Below are positions 1 to 8,103 of a DNA stretch of 64,000 bases, one piece after another. The notes beneath the pieces were generated by a model, which made no database searches, had not been told where the DNA came from, and worked only from the letters and a program-made list of their open reading frames with translations. Where the stretch lies: NCBI GenBank assembly GCA_001898465.1, contig MKTX01000010.1, positions 1 to 64,000 of the forward strand, written 5' to 3'. This stretch comes from Sphingobacteriales bacterium 39-19. Lineage in GTDB: Bacteria > Bacteroidota > Bacteroidia > Chitinophagales > Chitinophagaceae. A program made the position numbers and the translations under genes. Positions within the stretch are counted from its first letter, which is position 1; every line of letters begins with the position of its first letter.

Positions 1-93
1 AAACTGCCCTGGAAGCTGGTGTATGTAGAAGAACTTCTATCTAAAAAAGAAATGCTCATTCGGGAGAGAAAATTAAAAAGGGGTTGTATATAA
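1..93 (+). CDS. GIY-YIG nuclease, C-terminal fragment
   Basis: The first 30 codons of the window, open at the left edge, encode the end of a GIY-YIG endonuclease-like protein. Visible is the typical tail of the small UvrC-like single-domain family: PWKLVYVEEL, then KKEMLIRERKLKRG, where the glutamate of the RE(R/K) stretch matches the family's metal-binding region. Small family members usually continue some 10 residues after KLKxG; here a TAA follows almost at once, so the C-terminus looks clipped. The stop lies exactly where the homology of the convergent glycosyltransferase gene ends, which suggests a recombination junction. Such genes often occur as scattered repeated copies in Bacteroidota genomes. 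The function of the free-standing family is not settled. Confidence 0.7.
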   Translation, partial: KLPWKLVYVEELLSKKEMLIRERKLKRGCI

Positions 94-854
94 AGAATAG
101 AAATAAGTGAAGCAAAAAAACCTATGTAAATCGCTATAGTAAGTGGTTTTGTACTAAATGAGGTTATGCTGTTTAATGCTAAACGTATTAATGCCTTATT
201 GGAATATTTTGAGGTTCCATGTACTCTTTTTCCTACTGAATAAGGGATGCCGATCTGTTTAAAGCCTACCCACTTGAAAAGGCCCCGAAAAAAAGGATTA
301 TCTTCATGTATCGTTTTAATTACTGAAAGTACTTTTTTATCGATGAGTTTGAAGTCAGAAATGCCATTCTCCAATTTTACATCTGCTAGTTTTGATATAA
401 CCCAGTAAAATATTTTAGATGATGCATTAGAAAGAGACGAAGTATTTCTGTTTTTTTCTTTCCGGTATGCGTACACGAGGTCATATCCTTTTTGCCATTG
501 CTCAATCAAATCGGTGATCAAATCGGGCGGATGTTCAAGGTCTGAATCCAATGTAATTACCGCATCAATAGCAGGAGAAATATGCTGAAAACCTGCCAAT
601 AAAGCTACATCTTTACCAAAATTCCTGGAAAAACTCAAATAAGAAATGTTCCTATACTTAGCCTCCAGAATTTTTACTTTTGAAAGTGTTTTATCTGTAC
701 TTCCGTCATCAATAAAAAAAATTTCGTAGCAGCAATGAGCAATATTTTTAAATACATTATCTACGGCCTGGGTAATTGCAAAAACATTATCCTCTTCGTT
801 GTATAAGGGAATTAAGACGATTATCTTTTTTATGATAAATGTATCGTTGTACAT
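1..854 (-). CDS. GtrB/DPM1-like family 2 glycosyltransferase, 3' end displaced
   Basis: Reads from ATG at 854 leftward without a stop to the window edge. The N-terminus IIVLIPLYNEEDNV, the metal/nucleotide motif DDGSTDKT, SRNFGKD and the acceptor motif LDSDLEHPP are those of the dolichol-phosphate-mannose synthase/GtrB branch, which moves a sugar from a nucleotide donor to polyprenyl phosphate on the inner membrane. HGTSKYS and the first membrane segment (SFSTKPLTIAIYIGFFASL) are present around residues 225-255. The family normally has a second membrane helix next; here similarity stops near base 90 and the frame runs antisense through the GIY-YIG gene, so the protein is probably truncated or fused to a meaningless tail. 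Its original partner genes are not in view. Confidence 0.8.
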   Translation of the reverse strand, partial: MYNDTFIIKKIIVLIPLYNEEDNVFAITQAVDNVFKNIAHCCYEIFFIDDGSTDKTLSKVKILEAKYRNISYLSFSRNFGKDVALLAGFQHISPAIDAVITLDSDLEHPPDLITDLIEQWQKGYDLVYAYRKEKNRNTSSLSNASSKIFYWVISKLADVKLENGISDFKLIDKKVLSVIKTIHEDNPFFRGLFKWVGFKQIGIPYSVGKRVHGTSKYSNKALIRLALNSITSFSTKPLTIAIYIGFFASLISILYIQPLFNFLSRMSISFLDRSSSTYTSFQGS

Positions 855-1156
855 TTAAACCTGCTTCATTTTTTAATGTTTGGGAAAACTCATTTTGCAC
901 ATTCCCATTATATAGTTTCTATATAAGGTATGGATTTTTACATAATAAAAATCGTTACAAAATACGTACTGCCTTTAGCAGTATGATTAACCCTTTTTCA
1001 TGAAAGTTGCTGTAAGCACAGGAAAAGGTTGGGCTGGCTAAAAATAAATTGGCCCGTTGGCTAGTGCCGGTGCAGAAAATATGGTTACCGGGGAAGCCGA
1101 AATGGCTATTTGAATTAATACCAGTGATTCCTCTAATCACTCAAATTCTCTATTTA
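855..1156. other. Intergenic region without a convincing gene
   Basis: About 300 bases between the start of the glycosyltransferase gene and the end of the TolB-like lipoprotein gene. A 61-codon minus frame exists at 955-1140 but has no family signature. A small perfect inverted repeat AGTGATT-N5-AATCACT lies at 1123-1141, just past the lipoprotein stop; it lacks a U-tract, so its role as a terminator is doubtful. No promoter box of the TAnnTTTG type was seen for either flank. Confidence 0.5.
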
Positions 1157-2170
1157 TCATTTTAAAATCGCTGAAACTGTGGTACGTTCTACACCCCCTG
1201 TTGCCAATACCTGCTTTTTATCATTCCCATTGGCACTACAACTAAATAAGCTAAAAGGGGGTGGGTTAAAATAGCCAATTACATGAAACAATAATCGGCT
1301 ACCATCAGGAGTCCAGCTTGGCACCCCGTTTACTTTTCCATCATGCAAAACCAATACATCCGCTGAGCCATCCGGTTTACATTTATAAATATCATGGTCT
1401 TGTGTAAAAAATAAATTTATAAATGCCCCTTTACTATACGCTATCCACTGTCCGTCCGGCGACCAGGCAGGATCATAACAATATTTATCATCAAAAGTTA
1501 AACGTACCTGGTTTTCCATTAACTGCGTAACAGGGTTTAAGGTTGCCTGGAATATTTCGGCTTTTTCAGTATTCGCAGGGTCATTTAAATCTGAAGGCCC
1601 CACATAGGTTACTTTTTTCCCATCCGGCGACCAGGCCGGGTCTGCAAGATCATAAAGATATTTTGAAATGATCTTTGGGTTTGTGCCATCTGCATTAAAA
1701 ACCACCAGGCGCCCCCGTGATACCATATCATTAATTGAGGGGTCTTTACATTTAGCCGTACCCAGAATTTGGGTTCCATCGGGAGACCATTTTGCATGTG
1801 CCTGCAATTCCCAGCCATTTGCTCCTTTTGCCACTATTACCTGGCCATGAGTACCATCTATATTAAAAACCATTAAATCGGATACTGTGTATGAATTAAG
1901 CCCGGCATTTTTGGGTGAGCGGTAGCATAGGAACCTGGTTTTATCCGGGCTTACTTTTATCCACCAGTAATCATTCGTAGCATCATTCACTAAATTTTTC
2001 TCGGCAGTTCCATCATAAGAATAAACCTGTAAATTTCCGTTTTCTTTATGATCGTAAAAATAAATAAGATTATTTGTGGTATCCGGGGGGATTACAGTGT
2101 TATCCTTACTGCAAGAAATAAATGTAAAAGAGACAAGGAAACCAATTAAAAAACCAGTTAAGATTTTCAT
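1157..2170 (-). CDS. TolB-like beta-propeller lipoprotein (PD40 repeats)
   Basis: 337-residue predicted lipoprotein. The N-terminus is a hydrophobic signal ending in FISC, so Cys20 would be the lipidated residue and the protein would sit in the inner or outer membrane facing the periplasm or surface. The body carries at least four WD40-like PD40 repeats with the hallmark W(S/T)PDG at about residues 128, 180, 236 and 286, as in the TolB propeller and in many Bacteroidota surface lipoproteins. No catalytic domain is attached. A protein-binding or sensing role is inferred from the fold only. It stands alone, followed by a terminator-poor intergenic region, and has no obvious functional neighbour. 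Confidence 0.85.
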   Translation of the reverse strand: MKILTGFLIGFLVSFTFISCSKDNTVIPPDTTNNLIYFYDHKENGNLQVYSYDGTAEKNLVNDATNDYWWIKVSPDKTRFLCYRSPKNAGLNSYTVSDLMVFNIDGTHGQVIVAKGANGWELQAHAKWSPDGTQILGTAKCKDPSINDMVSRGRLVVFNADGTNPKIISKYLYDLADPAWSPDGKKVTYVGPSDLNDPANTEKAEIFQATLNPVTQLMENQVRLTFDDKYCYDPAWSPDGQWIAYSKGAFINLFFTQDHDIYKCKPDGSADVLVLHDGKVNGVPSWTPDGSRLLFHVIGYFNPPPFSLFSCSANGNDKKQVLATGGVERTTVSAILK

Positions 2171-2328
2171 TTGAGGTTTTTAAATGATTATTTAAAATAC
2201 CATTGACACAATAAATCTATTACTTTATCCAAAAAAATCAAAACGGTACCTGTTAAGAAATAGGTAATATGCTGTATGATATACTATCGGGGACTCTAAA
2301 ATAGAGTTCGACAAAGAAATTTATTTTC

Positions 2329-3324
2329 TCATTTCTTCCATCCCCTTAAAAAATCAGTTACAGGCATTCTCTTTTTCCCTTCCATTTGCACTTCATTAGC
2401 AAAAATAAATCCATCTGCACAGGCAAATGCCATATAGGTTTTGCCGTCTGTTTGCAGTTGCCCCGCCTGCATAGGAGTAATACCCGGTAAAATTATTTCT
2501 TTACGTTTCTCAGCCTTATATATTTTAAATATTTTATCCTCTACTTTACAAAAAGCACCGGGATAGGGCGATAATCCCCTTATAAAATTATAAACTTCAC
2601 TCACTGATTTTGTAAAATCAATTTCGCAATCTTCTTTAAAAATTTTTGGTGCCGGTTTCAGGGGAGAAGTATCAGATTCTTCTTGCGGCTTTTCTGCCAG
2701 GGTACCCTGTATTAAACCTTTCACTGCTTCCACCAATACTTCAGCTCCTATTGCTTTCATTTTATCGTGTACCTGTCCTGCATCATCATCCGGCAAAACA
2801 GGGAAACTCTTTTGTAATAAAATATTGCCTGTATCAATTTCATGCTTTAATTTAAAAATGGTTACACCCGTTTCAGTTTCACCATTCATTACCGCCCAGT
2901 TAATAGGAGCAGCCCCCCGGTATTGGGGTAATAAGCTTCCATGTAAATTTAAAGTACCCATCGGCGGCATGTTCCAAATCATTTCCGGCAGCATCCTAAA
3001 GGCAACTACTATTTGGAGGTCAGCTTTTAACTTTTGCAACTGGTCTATAAAAACAGGATCCTTTAGTTTTTCCGGTTGTAAAACAGGGATTCCCCGGGCT
3101 ACTGAATATTTTTTTACAGCGCTTTGTTGTAGTTGCATTCCCCGGCCACCCGGTTTATCGGGGGCTGTTATTACAGCTACAATATGAAAGCCGGCTTGTA
3201 CCAAAGCATCTAATGAGGCTACGGCAAAATCGGGTGTTCCCATAAAAACAATACGCAAGGGTTTTAGCGTGAGGTTAAAGGTTTCGGGTCCCGTTTCTTT
3301 TTTCTGCACTTCCATTTTTATCAT
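2329..3324 (-). CDS. fmt: Methionyl-tRNA formyltransferase
   Basis: Transfers a formyl group from 10-formyl-THF to Met-tRNA(fMet) for translation initiation. Signature elements: RIVFMGTPDFAV near the N-terminus, the catalytic loop SLLPQYRGAAPINW with the conserved HGSLLP, then GVTIF and HEIDTGNIL, and a C-terminal OB-like domain (FCKVEDKIFKIYKAE). Family members usually start a few residues before RIVFMGT; this one carries about 24 extra N-terminal residues. A TAnnTTTG box (TACCTTTG, 3337 to 3330) lies only 5 bases upstream of the first ATG, so the ATG at 3315 (Met4) is an equally good start. The gene is monocistronic, preceded upstream by the terminator of the peptidase gene. Confidence 0.95.
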   Translation of the reverse strand: MIKMEVQKKETGPETFNLTLKPLRIVFMGTPDFAVASLDALVQAGFHIVAVITAPDKPGGRGMQLQQSAVKKYSVARGIPVLQPEKLKDPVFIDQLQKLKADLQIVVAFRMLPEMIWNMPPMGTLNLHGSLLPQYRGAAPINWAVMNGETETGVTIFKLKHEIDTGNILLQKSFPVLPDDDAGQVHDKMKAIGAEVLVEAVKGLIQGTLAEKPQEESDTSPLKPAPKIFKEDCEIDFTKSVSEVYNFIRGLSPYPGAFCKVEDKIFKIYKAEKRKEIILPGITPMQAGQLQTDGKTYMAFACADGFIFANEVQMEGKKRMPVTDFLRGWKK

Positions 3325-3329
3325 GACAA

Positions 3330-3337
3330 CAAAGGTA
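3330..3337 (-). promoter_or_regulatory. Putative -7 promoter box of fmt
   Basis: TACCTTTG on the minus strand matches the Bacteroidota -7 consensus TAnnTTTG and sits 5 bases before the first ATG of fmt, implying a very short or absent leader. No clear -33 TTTG element was seen. Confidence 0.45.
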
Positions 3338-3518
3338 AATGAATGAACCTAAAAAATTTACGGGTAAGGAACAATGTTCCGGTAATCCTCATATCCTCCC
3401 CTGCTACATTATGAAGTTGAAAAATATTTTTCCCGCAAGTTCTTTTTGATAAACAACCAGCAGGTAAAATCATACAAAAAAGAATCAGGATGGTGCGGTT
3501 TATTCTTGGTATATATAA

Positions 3519-3548
3519 AAAAAGCAACTGCTTTTGCAATTGCTTTTT
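3519..3548 (-). terminator. Intrinsic terminator after the C1 peptidase gene
   Basis: On the minus strand a 13-bp stem (AAAAAGCAATTGC / GCAGTTGCTTTTT, one G-U pair) encloses an AAAA loop and runs into a T-rich tail. It lies 20 bases past the peptidase stop codon and insulates fmt. The A/T symmetry may let it work in both directions. Confidence 0.8.
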
Positions 3549-3567
3549 ATTCTCGTTTCAGTGTATA

Positions 3568-4680
3568 TTATAAATGTAATTTTCTCAATAAATCAGGGCT
3601 TAGCGCTGCTTTAGGCATTACAATACTGATGGTATTTATTTTAAAATAATCTTCTGACACGTTGATATAACCATGTAAAGGCCCTACATTGCCCCATGAA
3701 TTCTTAACAACAAAAAATGTTTTTCCGGTTTTTGATTTTACAATTCCGGTTAAATGCATCAAATGATCATCTTGTGTAGTAAGATTTTCAAATAAATGCT
3801 GGCGGATGGATGCATTCACAGCATCTTCTTTTACATCGGCAGTAAACGGAGTAGTCGCATCCGGTGATACATACAAAGCCAATCCTAGCTGCTGGCGAAA
3901 GCCTTTATTGCTCACATCGGCATCCCACATAATGGTATAGCCTTTGTTGATAGCATCTTTCACGGCATCGGTAAATTCATCCAGTGGCATGTTATAATAT
4001 TCCCCATTACTAAAGTTATCAGGCTGTTCTAAAACAAAAGTTTTATAATAAGGATGATGGGTAAATGAAGTAAGATTTATATAATCATCTGCATTAAAAT
4101 GCAAAACTTCTTTTGCATATGATTGAGCGGTATAATTTTTTCCATTATATTCAAAATTTTCAGCGGGTTTTCCCATGGTTTCATCCAGGATAGCTTCATA
4201 GCCCTGTTGCCAATCGTCTGAAATGGGTTGATTTGCCAATAGGTTATCTAAATAACTTTTTAATTTAGTTACAAAGGCATCGCCGCCTGCTTTTTGGGAA
4301 AAAGGATACGCTGCTTCGGGCATGGCGCCATAATTTTTTATAGCCCTGATCACATCATGCCCCAATCCCCCTTCGCCAAATTGTGTTTTACCCTGGCGTA
4401 ATAAATAATTGCGGGCTTTTTCTATATAAATGTTTCTTACCGTAAACATTTCGCTCACATCCACAGGTGCGGCAGCGGCTTTTAAAAGTTGGCTTTCTAC
4501 TAATGAAGTTGTTGAAAAAGCCCAGCAGGTTCCCGTACTACCCTGGTTTTTCACCGGGGTTGCATTATTAATCTGATCAATATTAAAACCGGTATTTTTT
4601 TCGGGAGTAGCTACATCCTGTGCGAATAAGGTGCTGCTTAATAAAGCAAATGATAAACCAATAAAAAACCTTTTTGCCAT
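3568..4680 (-). CDS. Secreted C1B (bleomycin hydrolase-like) cysteine peptidase
   Basis: Papain-superfamily aminopeptidase of the C1B type. After a signal peptide ending in LFAQ come the active-site segment PVKNQGSTGTCWAFS (Gln46 oxyanion, Cys52 nucleophile), the histidine segment DDHLMHLTGI (about residue 306) and the asparagine in VVKNSWG (about 327), all in family order. Bleomycin hydrolases are normally cytosolic; a signal peptide points to an exported version, a form seen in other Bacteroidota. The ATG at 4680 is preferred over a TTG nine bases upstream because it begins a clean signal peptide and leaves 12 bases to the previous stop. It follows the LysM protein gene in an apparent operon and ends at a strong terminator. 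A cell-envelope or nutritional peptidase role is inferred. Confidence 0.88.
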   Translation of the reverse strand: MAKRFFIGLSFALLSSTLFAQDVATPEKNTGFNIDQINNATPVKNQGSTGTCWAFSTTSLVESQLLKAAAAPVDVSEMFTVRNIYIEKARNYLLRQGKTQFGEGGLGHDVIRAIKNYGAMPEAAYPFSQKAGGDAFVTKLKSYLDNLLANQPISDDWQQGYEAILDETMGKPAENFEYNGKNYTAQSYAKEVLHFNADDYINLTSFTHHPYYKTFVLEQPDNFSNGEYYNMPLDEFTDAVKDAINKGYTIMWDADVSNKGFRQQLGLALYVSPDATTPFTADVKEDAVNASIRQHLFENLTTQDDHLMHLTGIVKSKTGKTFFVVKNSWGNVGPLHGYINVSEDYFKINTISIVMPKAALSPDLLRKLHL

Positions 4681-4692
4681 TTTATACAAATA

Positions 4693-5625
4693 TTAATAAT
4701 TAACGATACATTCAAAGTTTTCTTCCCCGGCCCCCAATGCATTTGCGGCTGCATTACTTAATTGAATAATGATCTTTTCATTTTGTTTTAAGTTGGGAAT
4801 TACATCAAGCACTTTAGCATATACTACTTTATTATTTGATGTATTTGTAATCTTTACAATGGAATTGGCCGGTGCCGAATTATGAAGGCAATAATATTTA
4901 CCATCGTCCCAGCCACTGGTACTTTTAAACACACCCGCTATGCCAGTTTCTTCTGATCTTTTATCTGAACTATGATACGCTGATTTAAAAAAACCCGCCG
5001 ATGTACTGGCATCTGCCTTAGCCAGCTCATTTTTTGTATTTGCAGGTACTGTGGGCGCTACCTGGATATTTTTGGGTTCTTCTATTTTCTTTTGGGGTTC
5101 TTCTTTATGTTCAATCACCTGTGCAACAGGTTCCTGCTTTTCCGGCTTCACTTCTTTTTTTGATTCGTTACCGCCTGGTTTATTTTTTTGGTAGCCCACA
5201 ATTAAATTTACGCCTTCATTTACTCCATCGGAACTCAGATGGTTCCACTTCTTTAAATCTGCTATGGGTACTTTTCCATATTGCTGGCTGATTGCATATA
5301 AAGTTTCTTTTTTTTGAACTACATGATAAATGGGATTCCCTGTTTCCACATGTTCATCCGGTGTTTCATTTATTTTTGCAACGGGTGCCGGCACATGGGG
5401 TGCAGGTGTACCTTTCGCAGGAATTTTAATAACCTGCCCGATGGTAAGCCCCTGGTTAAAATCAAGATTATTAAAACTGGCAATTTCTTTGGGATGAATA
5501 TTAAACTGCCTGCCCAGTGAATACAAAGTTTCTTTTGGAGCTACCGTGTGTGTGATATACGTTTTTCCTTCTTGTGCCAAAAGCGTAAGCGGCAAGCAGA
5601 ACAAAACAAAAAATAATTTCTTCAT
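4693..5625 (-). CDS. Secreted LysM protein with C-terminal RlpA-like domain
   Basis: Signal peptide (MKKLFFVLFCLPLTLLAQ) followed by two LysM modules: HTVAPKETLYSLGRQFNIHP and, after a proline-rich linker, HVVQKKETLYAISQQYG. LysM modules bind the GlcNAc of peptidoglycan. A charged, low-complexity Lys/Glu/Pro linker leads to a C-terminal domain that resembles the double-psi beta-barrel of RlpA (GIAGVFKSTSGWDDGKYYCL, then KVLDVIP and the final ANALGAGEENFECIV). The aspartate of the RlpA lytic site is not obvious, so binding without lysis is possible. The ATG at 5625 is chosen over an upstream one at 5664 because it starts the signal peptide directly. It is followed closely by the peptidase gene. 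Confidence 0.85.
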   Translation of the reverse strand: MKKLFFVLFCLPLTLLAQEGKTYITHTVAPKETLYSLGRQFNIHPKEIASFNNLDFNQGLTIGQVIKIPAKGTPAPHVPAPVAKINETPDEHVETGNPIYHVVQKKETLYAISQQYGKVPIADLKKWNHLSSDGVNEGVNLIVGYQKNKPGGNESKKEVKPEKQEPVAQVIEHKEEPQKKIEEPKNIQVAPTVPANTKNELAKADASTSAGFFKSAYHSSDKRSEETGIAGVFKSTSGWDDGKYYCLHNSAPANSIVKITNTSNNKVVYAKVLDVIPNLKQNEKIIIQLSNAAANALGAGEENFECIVNY

Positions 5626-5675
5626 TAAAAATATTTTCCTGCAAATATCAAGAAAAACATTCATTAAACTGCTTA

Positions 5676-7061
5676 TTACTTGTTAAGAATGCGCCAGCCC
5701 GCCGGGTAATAATTATTAATGCGGCCGGGTAAAATTTTTATAAGTCCAAGTGGCAAGCCCCTGTATTGTAAAATACTCCAGCCTCTATGACTGGCATTGA
5801 TGTGAATTTCGTTTTTACGCAGATAATCTAAAGCAGTTTGCTCATCAACTTCTGCAACCGGTAAAACGGGTGCCATGGGCTCACTTAATGCCCACTCATG
5901 CGAAGGAATATATTGGTTGCGTATCAGCTGCCCCATATTGATCCCGGCTTTTTTTATATACAGGTTTTGCTGTAAATATAAAACTGCTTGTAATAAATGA
6001 TTTGGAATTGCCAGTACATCTTCCTTCCATTTTAAAAAATCAAACGGAATGGTGTCTTGCAAATAATTAGCTAAAACCTGTTGCTCTGCTTTTGAAGCCA
6101 AAACAGGTTTGTTCTTTAGTTTTTCATGCGGCCGGGAAGCTGCATCGCCTTTCTTCTGAAATACAGACAAATAAAATCCTTCTCCTTTTAAACGATCGGG
6201 ATAAAAACGATAACCTGGAGATTTAGAATGTTTACTAAATGTTTCTACAATTCCCGGTAGCTGCGAAATTTGAATGGGCATGCCGGTAAAACCACCGGTT
6301 TCACAAATCCAATCGCTAATTCTTTCGTCTTCTTCATAAGAATAAGAACAGGTGGAATAAATTAAAATGCCACCGGGTTTCAATGCATTCAACACATCGG
6401 CCAGGATGCGCTGCTGACGCTGGCTGCAGAGTTCTACTGACTGCAGGCTCCATTCCTTTACCGCATCGGGGTCTTTACGAAATAAGCCACTGCCGCTACA
6501 GGGTGCATCCACTACAATACAATCAAAAAAATGAGGAAGGCGGTTAAAATCTTTAGGATCATTATTGGTCACCACTACATTCCCGGTGCCCCACTTTATT
6601 AAATTTTCAGTTAAGATATTGACTCTTGTTTTTATTACTTCATTACTAACTAACAAAGACCGGGGCGAAATAACAGATTGAATATGGGTAGATTTACCAC
6701 CCGGGGCCGCACATAAATCAAGAATACGCAGCGGAACATTTTGGGGGAGGCATTGCCGCAAAGCCTGTTCTAAAAACATACTGCTTGCTTCCTGTACATA
6801 ATAAGCACCGGCATGAAACCAGGGATCTAAAGTAAAGGAAGGGCGCTCATTTAAATAATATCCACAGGTACTCCAGGGAACTCTTTCATGGAGCCAAGTT
6901 GTTAAAAGCGTATCCGCTTTAGCATTTTTTAATTTAGCCGGGTTGATCCGAATGGAAGTAACAGGTTTATGTAAAGTATGTGCTTCAATAAATTTATTTT
7001 CCCGGAACCCCTTTACCGTTTGTAAAGAATTTAAAAATGAATAAGGTAATTCTACCTGCAC
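5676..7061 (-). CDS. RsmF/NOP2-type rRNA (cytosine-C5) methyltransferase
   Basis: SAM-dependent m5C RNA methyltransferase of the RsmB/RsmF/NOL1 family. Visible are the SAM-binding ILDLCAAPGGKSTHI, motif IV VVDAPCSGSG with the first catalytic cysteine, and motif VI IYSTCSYSYEEDE with the second. The C-terminal 170 residues, with a YIPSHEWALS segment and a final PUA-like part (NEIHINASHRGWSIL), match the RsmF architecture rather than RsmB. The start is GTG at 7061; a TACTTTTG box lies 20 bases upstream. The gene is divergent from the alpha/beta hydrolase gene and leads an operon with the LysM and peptidase genes, a grouping with no evident functional link. Confidence 0.9.
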   Translation of the reverse strand: MQVELPYSFLNSLQTVKGFRENKFIEAHTLHKPVTSIRINPAKLKNAKADTLLTTWLHERVPWSTCGYYLNERPSFTLDPWFHAGAYYVQEASSMFLEQALRQCLPQNVPLRILDLCAAPGGKSTHIQSVISPRSLLVSNEVIKTRVNILTENLIKWGTGNVVVTNNDPKDFNRLPHFFDCIVVDAPCSGSGLFRKDPDAVKEWSLQSVELCSQRQQRILADVLNALKPGGILIYSTCSYSYEEDERISDWICETGGFTGMPIQISQLPGIVETFSKHSKSPGYRFYPDRLKGEGFYLSVFQKKGDAASRPHEKLKNKPVLASKAEQQVLANYLQDTIPFDFLKWKEDVLAIPNHLLQAVLYLQQNLYIKKAGINMGQLIRNQYIPSHEWALSEPMAPVLPVAEVDEQTALDYLRKNEIHINASHRGWSILQYRGLPLGLIKILPGRINNYYPAGWRILNK

Positions 7062-7065
7062 TGAG

Positions 7066-7088
7066 TATATTTGATTAGCCCAAAAGTA
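7066..7088. promoter_or_regulatory. Overlapping divergent promoter boxes
   Basis: TATATTTG on the plus strand (7066-7073) and TACTTTTG on the minus strand (7088 to 7081) both fit TAnnTTTG. They face each other across 7 bases, so polymerase binding for the hydrolase gene (rightward) and for the rRNA methyltransferase gene (leftward) would exclude each other. Confidence 0.45.
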
Positions 7089-7142
7089 ATAAACCTAAAA
7101 AAAATGCGGCTATCTTTTTATCATTTTTTAAAAATCAGATCC

Positions 7143-8102
7143 ATGAAAAAAATATTTTTCTTTTTCATAATCGCCCTGGCAGGTTTTCAATTGTATGCCC
7201 AAACCTTTCCTGATAGTTTTACCGATGGTACCTATTACACGGTAAACGGCGCCAAACTATACACGGTAACAGTAGGCACCGGGGAGCCTGTTTTTGTAAT
7301 TCCCGGTGGGCCCGGCGGCACCCATTTTCCTTACAGGAGCTTAGATTCGCTAACGGTAAACAGCCATATCCGCTTAATTTATTTTGATGCATTTGGGCGG
7401 GGTAAATCAGATACTGCCAAAGCTGTAACGGAATATACCATTGCCCGGGACATTGAAGATGTGGAAGGTTTGCGGAAAGCCATGGGTTTACAGAAAATCA
7501 GTTTGTATGGCCATTCTTATGGTAGCGTAGTAGCACAAGGCTATGCCATTAAATATCCCGAAAATACCAGCCATTTAATAATTGCTAATGGCTTTCATAG
7601 TTTTATTATGTGGCAAGCCAACGATGATAATAGCAATCATGAAATTAAAATAAATTATCCCGAAGTATGGGATACCCTCATGAAGGTAAGGGAACAGGGC
7701 GTGGTATCCAGCGATGCCATACATGCTGACATTTATAGTAAAGTGCCTTATGGATTTTTATATGCATATAACCCCGAAAACTTTACCGGAAGAGGATCTA
7801 AACCGTATCCCAATTCCTTTAATAGTAAACTGTATTACCAAATGGTAGGTAAAGACGGTGATTTTATTGTGGGGAATGATATCGGTAATTTTGATTACCG
7901 TACCCGGTTAAAAGATTTAAAAATGCCGGTATTGATTATTGCCGGCCGGTACGACCGGGTGGCCGTGCCGATGATGCAAATAAAATATAAAGAATATTGC
8001 CCGCAAGCCCAATTTGTAATGTTTGAAAAAAGCGGACATAACCCGCAGGTAGAGGAAAGAGCAAAATTTTTCGCTTTAATGAAAACTTTTCTCAGCAAAT
8101 AA
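7143..8102 (+). CDS. Exported alpha/beta hydrolase, proline iminopeptidase-like
   Basis: Starts with a signal peptide (MKKIFFFFIIALAGFQLYAQ), which is why ATG 7143 is chosen over one 72 bases upstream. The fold motifs are GGPGGTHFPYRSL (oxyanion region, HGGPG-like), FDAFGRGKSD, the nucleophile elbow GHSYGS with the catalytic serine, the acid in IIAGRYDR and the histidine in KSGHNPQVEE. The order and the GGPG motif fit the S33 proline iminopeptidase group, though esterases share it. Secretion suggests a role in periplasmic peptide or ester cleavage. It is monocistronic; the convergent pntB gene begins its stop two bases later, with no visible terminator between them. Confidence 0.85.
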   Translation: MKKIFFFFIIALAGFQLYAQTFPDSFTDGTYYTVNGAKLYTVTVGTGEPVFVIPGGPGGTHFPYRSLDSLTVNSHIRLIYFDAFGRGKSDTAKAVTEYTIARDIEDVEGLRKAMGLQKISLYGHSYGSVVAQGYAIKYPENTSHLIIANGFHSFIMWQANDDNSNHEIKINYPEVWDTLMKVREQGVVSSDAIHADIYSKVPYGFLYAYNPENFTGRGSKPYPNSFNSKLYYQMVGKDGDFIVGNDIGNFDYRTRLKDLKMPVLIIAGRYDRVAVPMMQIKYKEYCPQAQFVMFEKSGHNPQVEERAKFFALMKTFLSK

Positions 8103-8103
8103 T

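Noticed and set aside
955-1140. 61-residue minus frame
   Set aside because: No family pattern, no promoter, unusual composition; taken as chance frame in an intergenic region.
2293-2307. Hairpin ACTCTA-AAA-TAGAGT past the fmt stop
   Set aside because: Only 6 bp and no T-tract; not enough for a terminator.
3321-3539. 72-residue minus frame between fmt and the peptidase gene
   Set aside because: It runs through the transcription terminator at 3519-3548 and overlaps the fmt promoter; no similarity.
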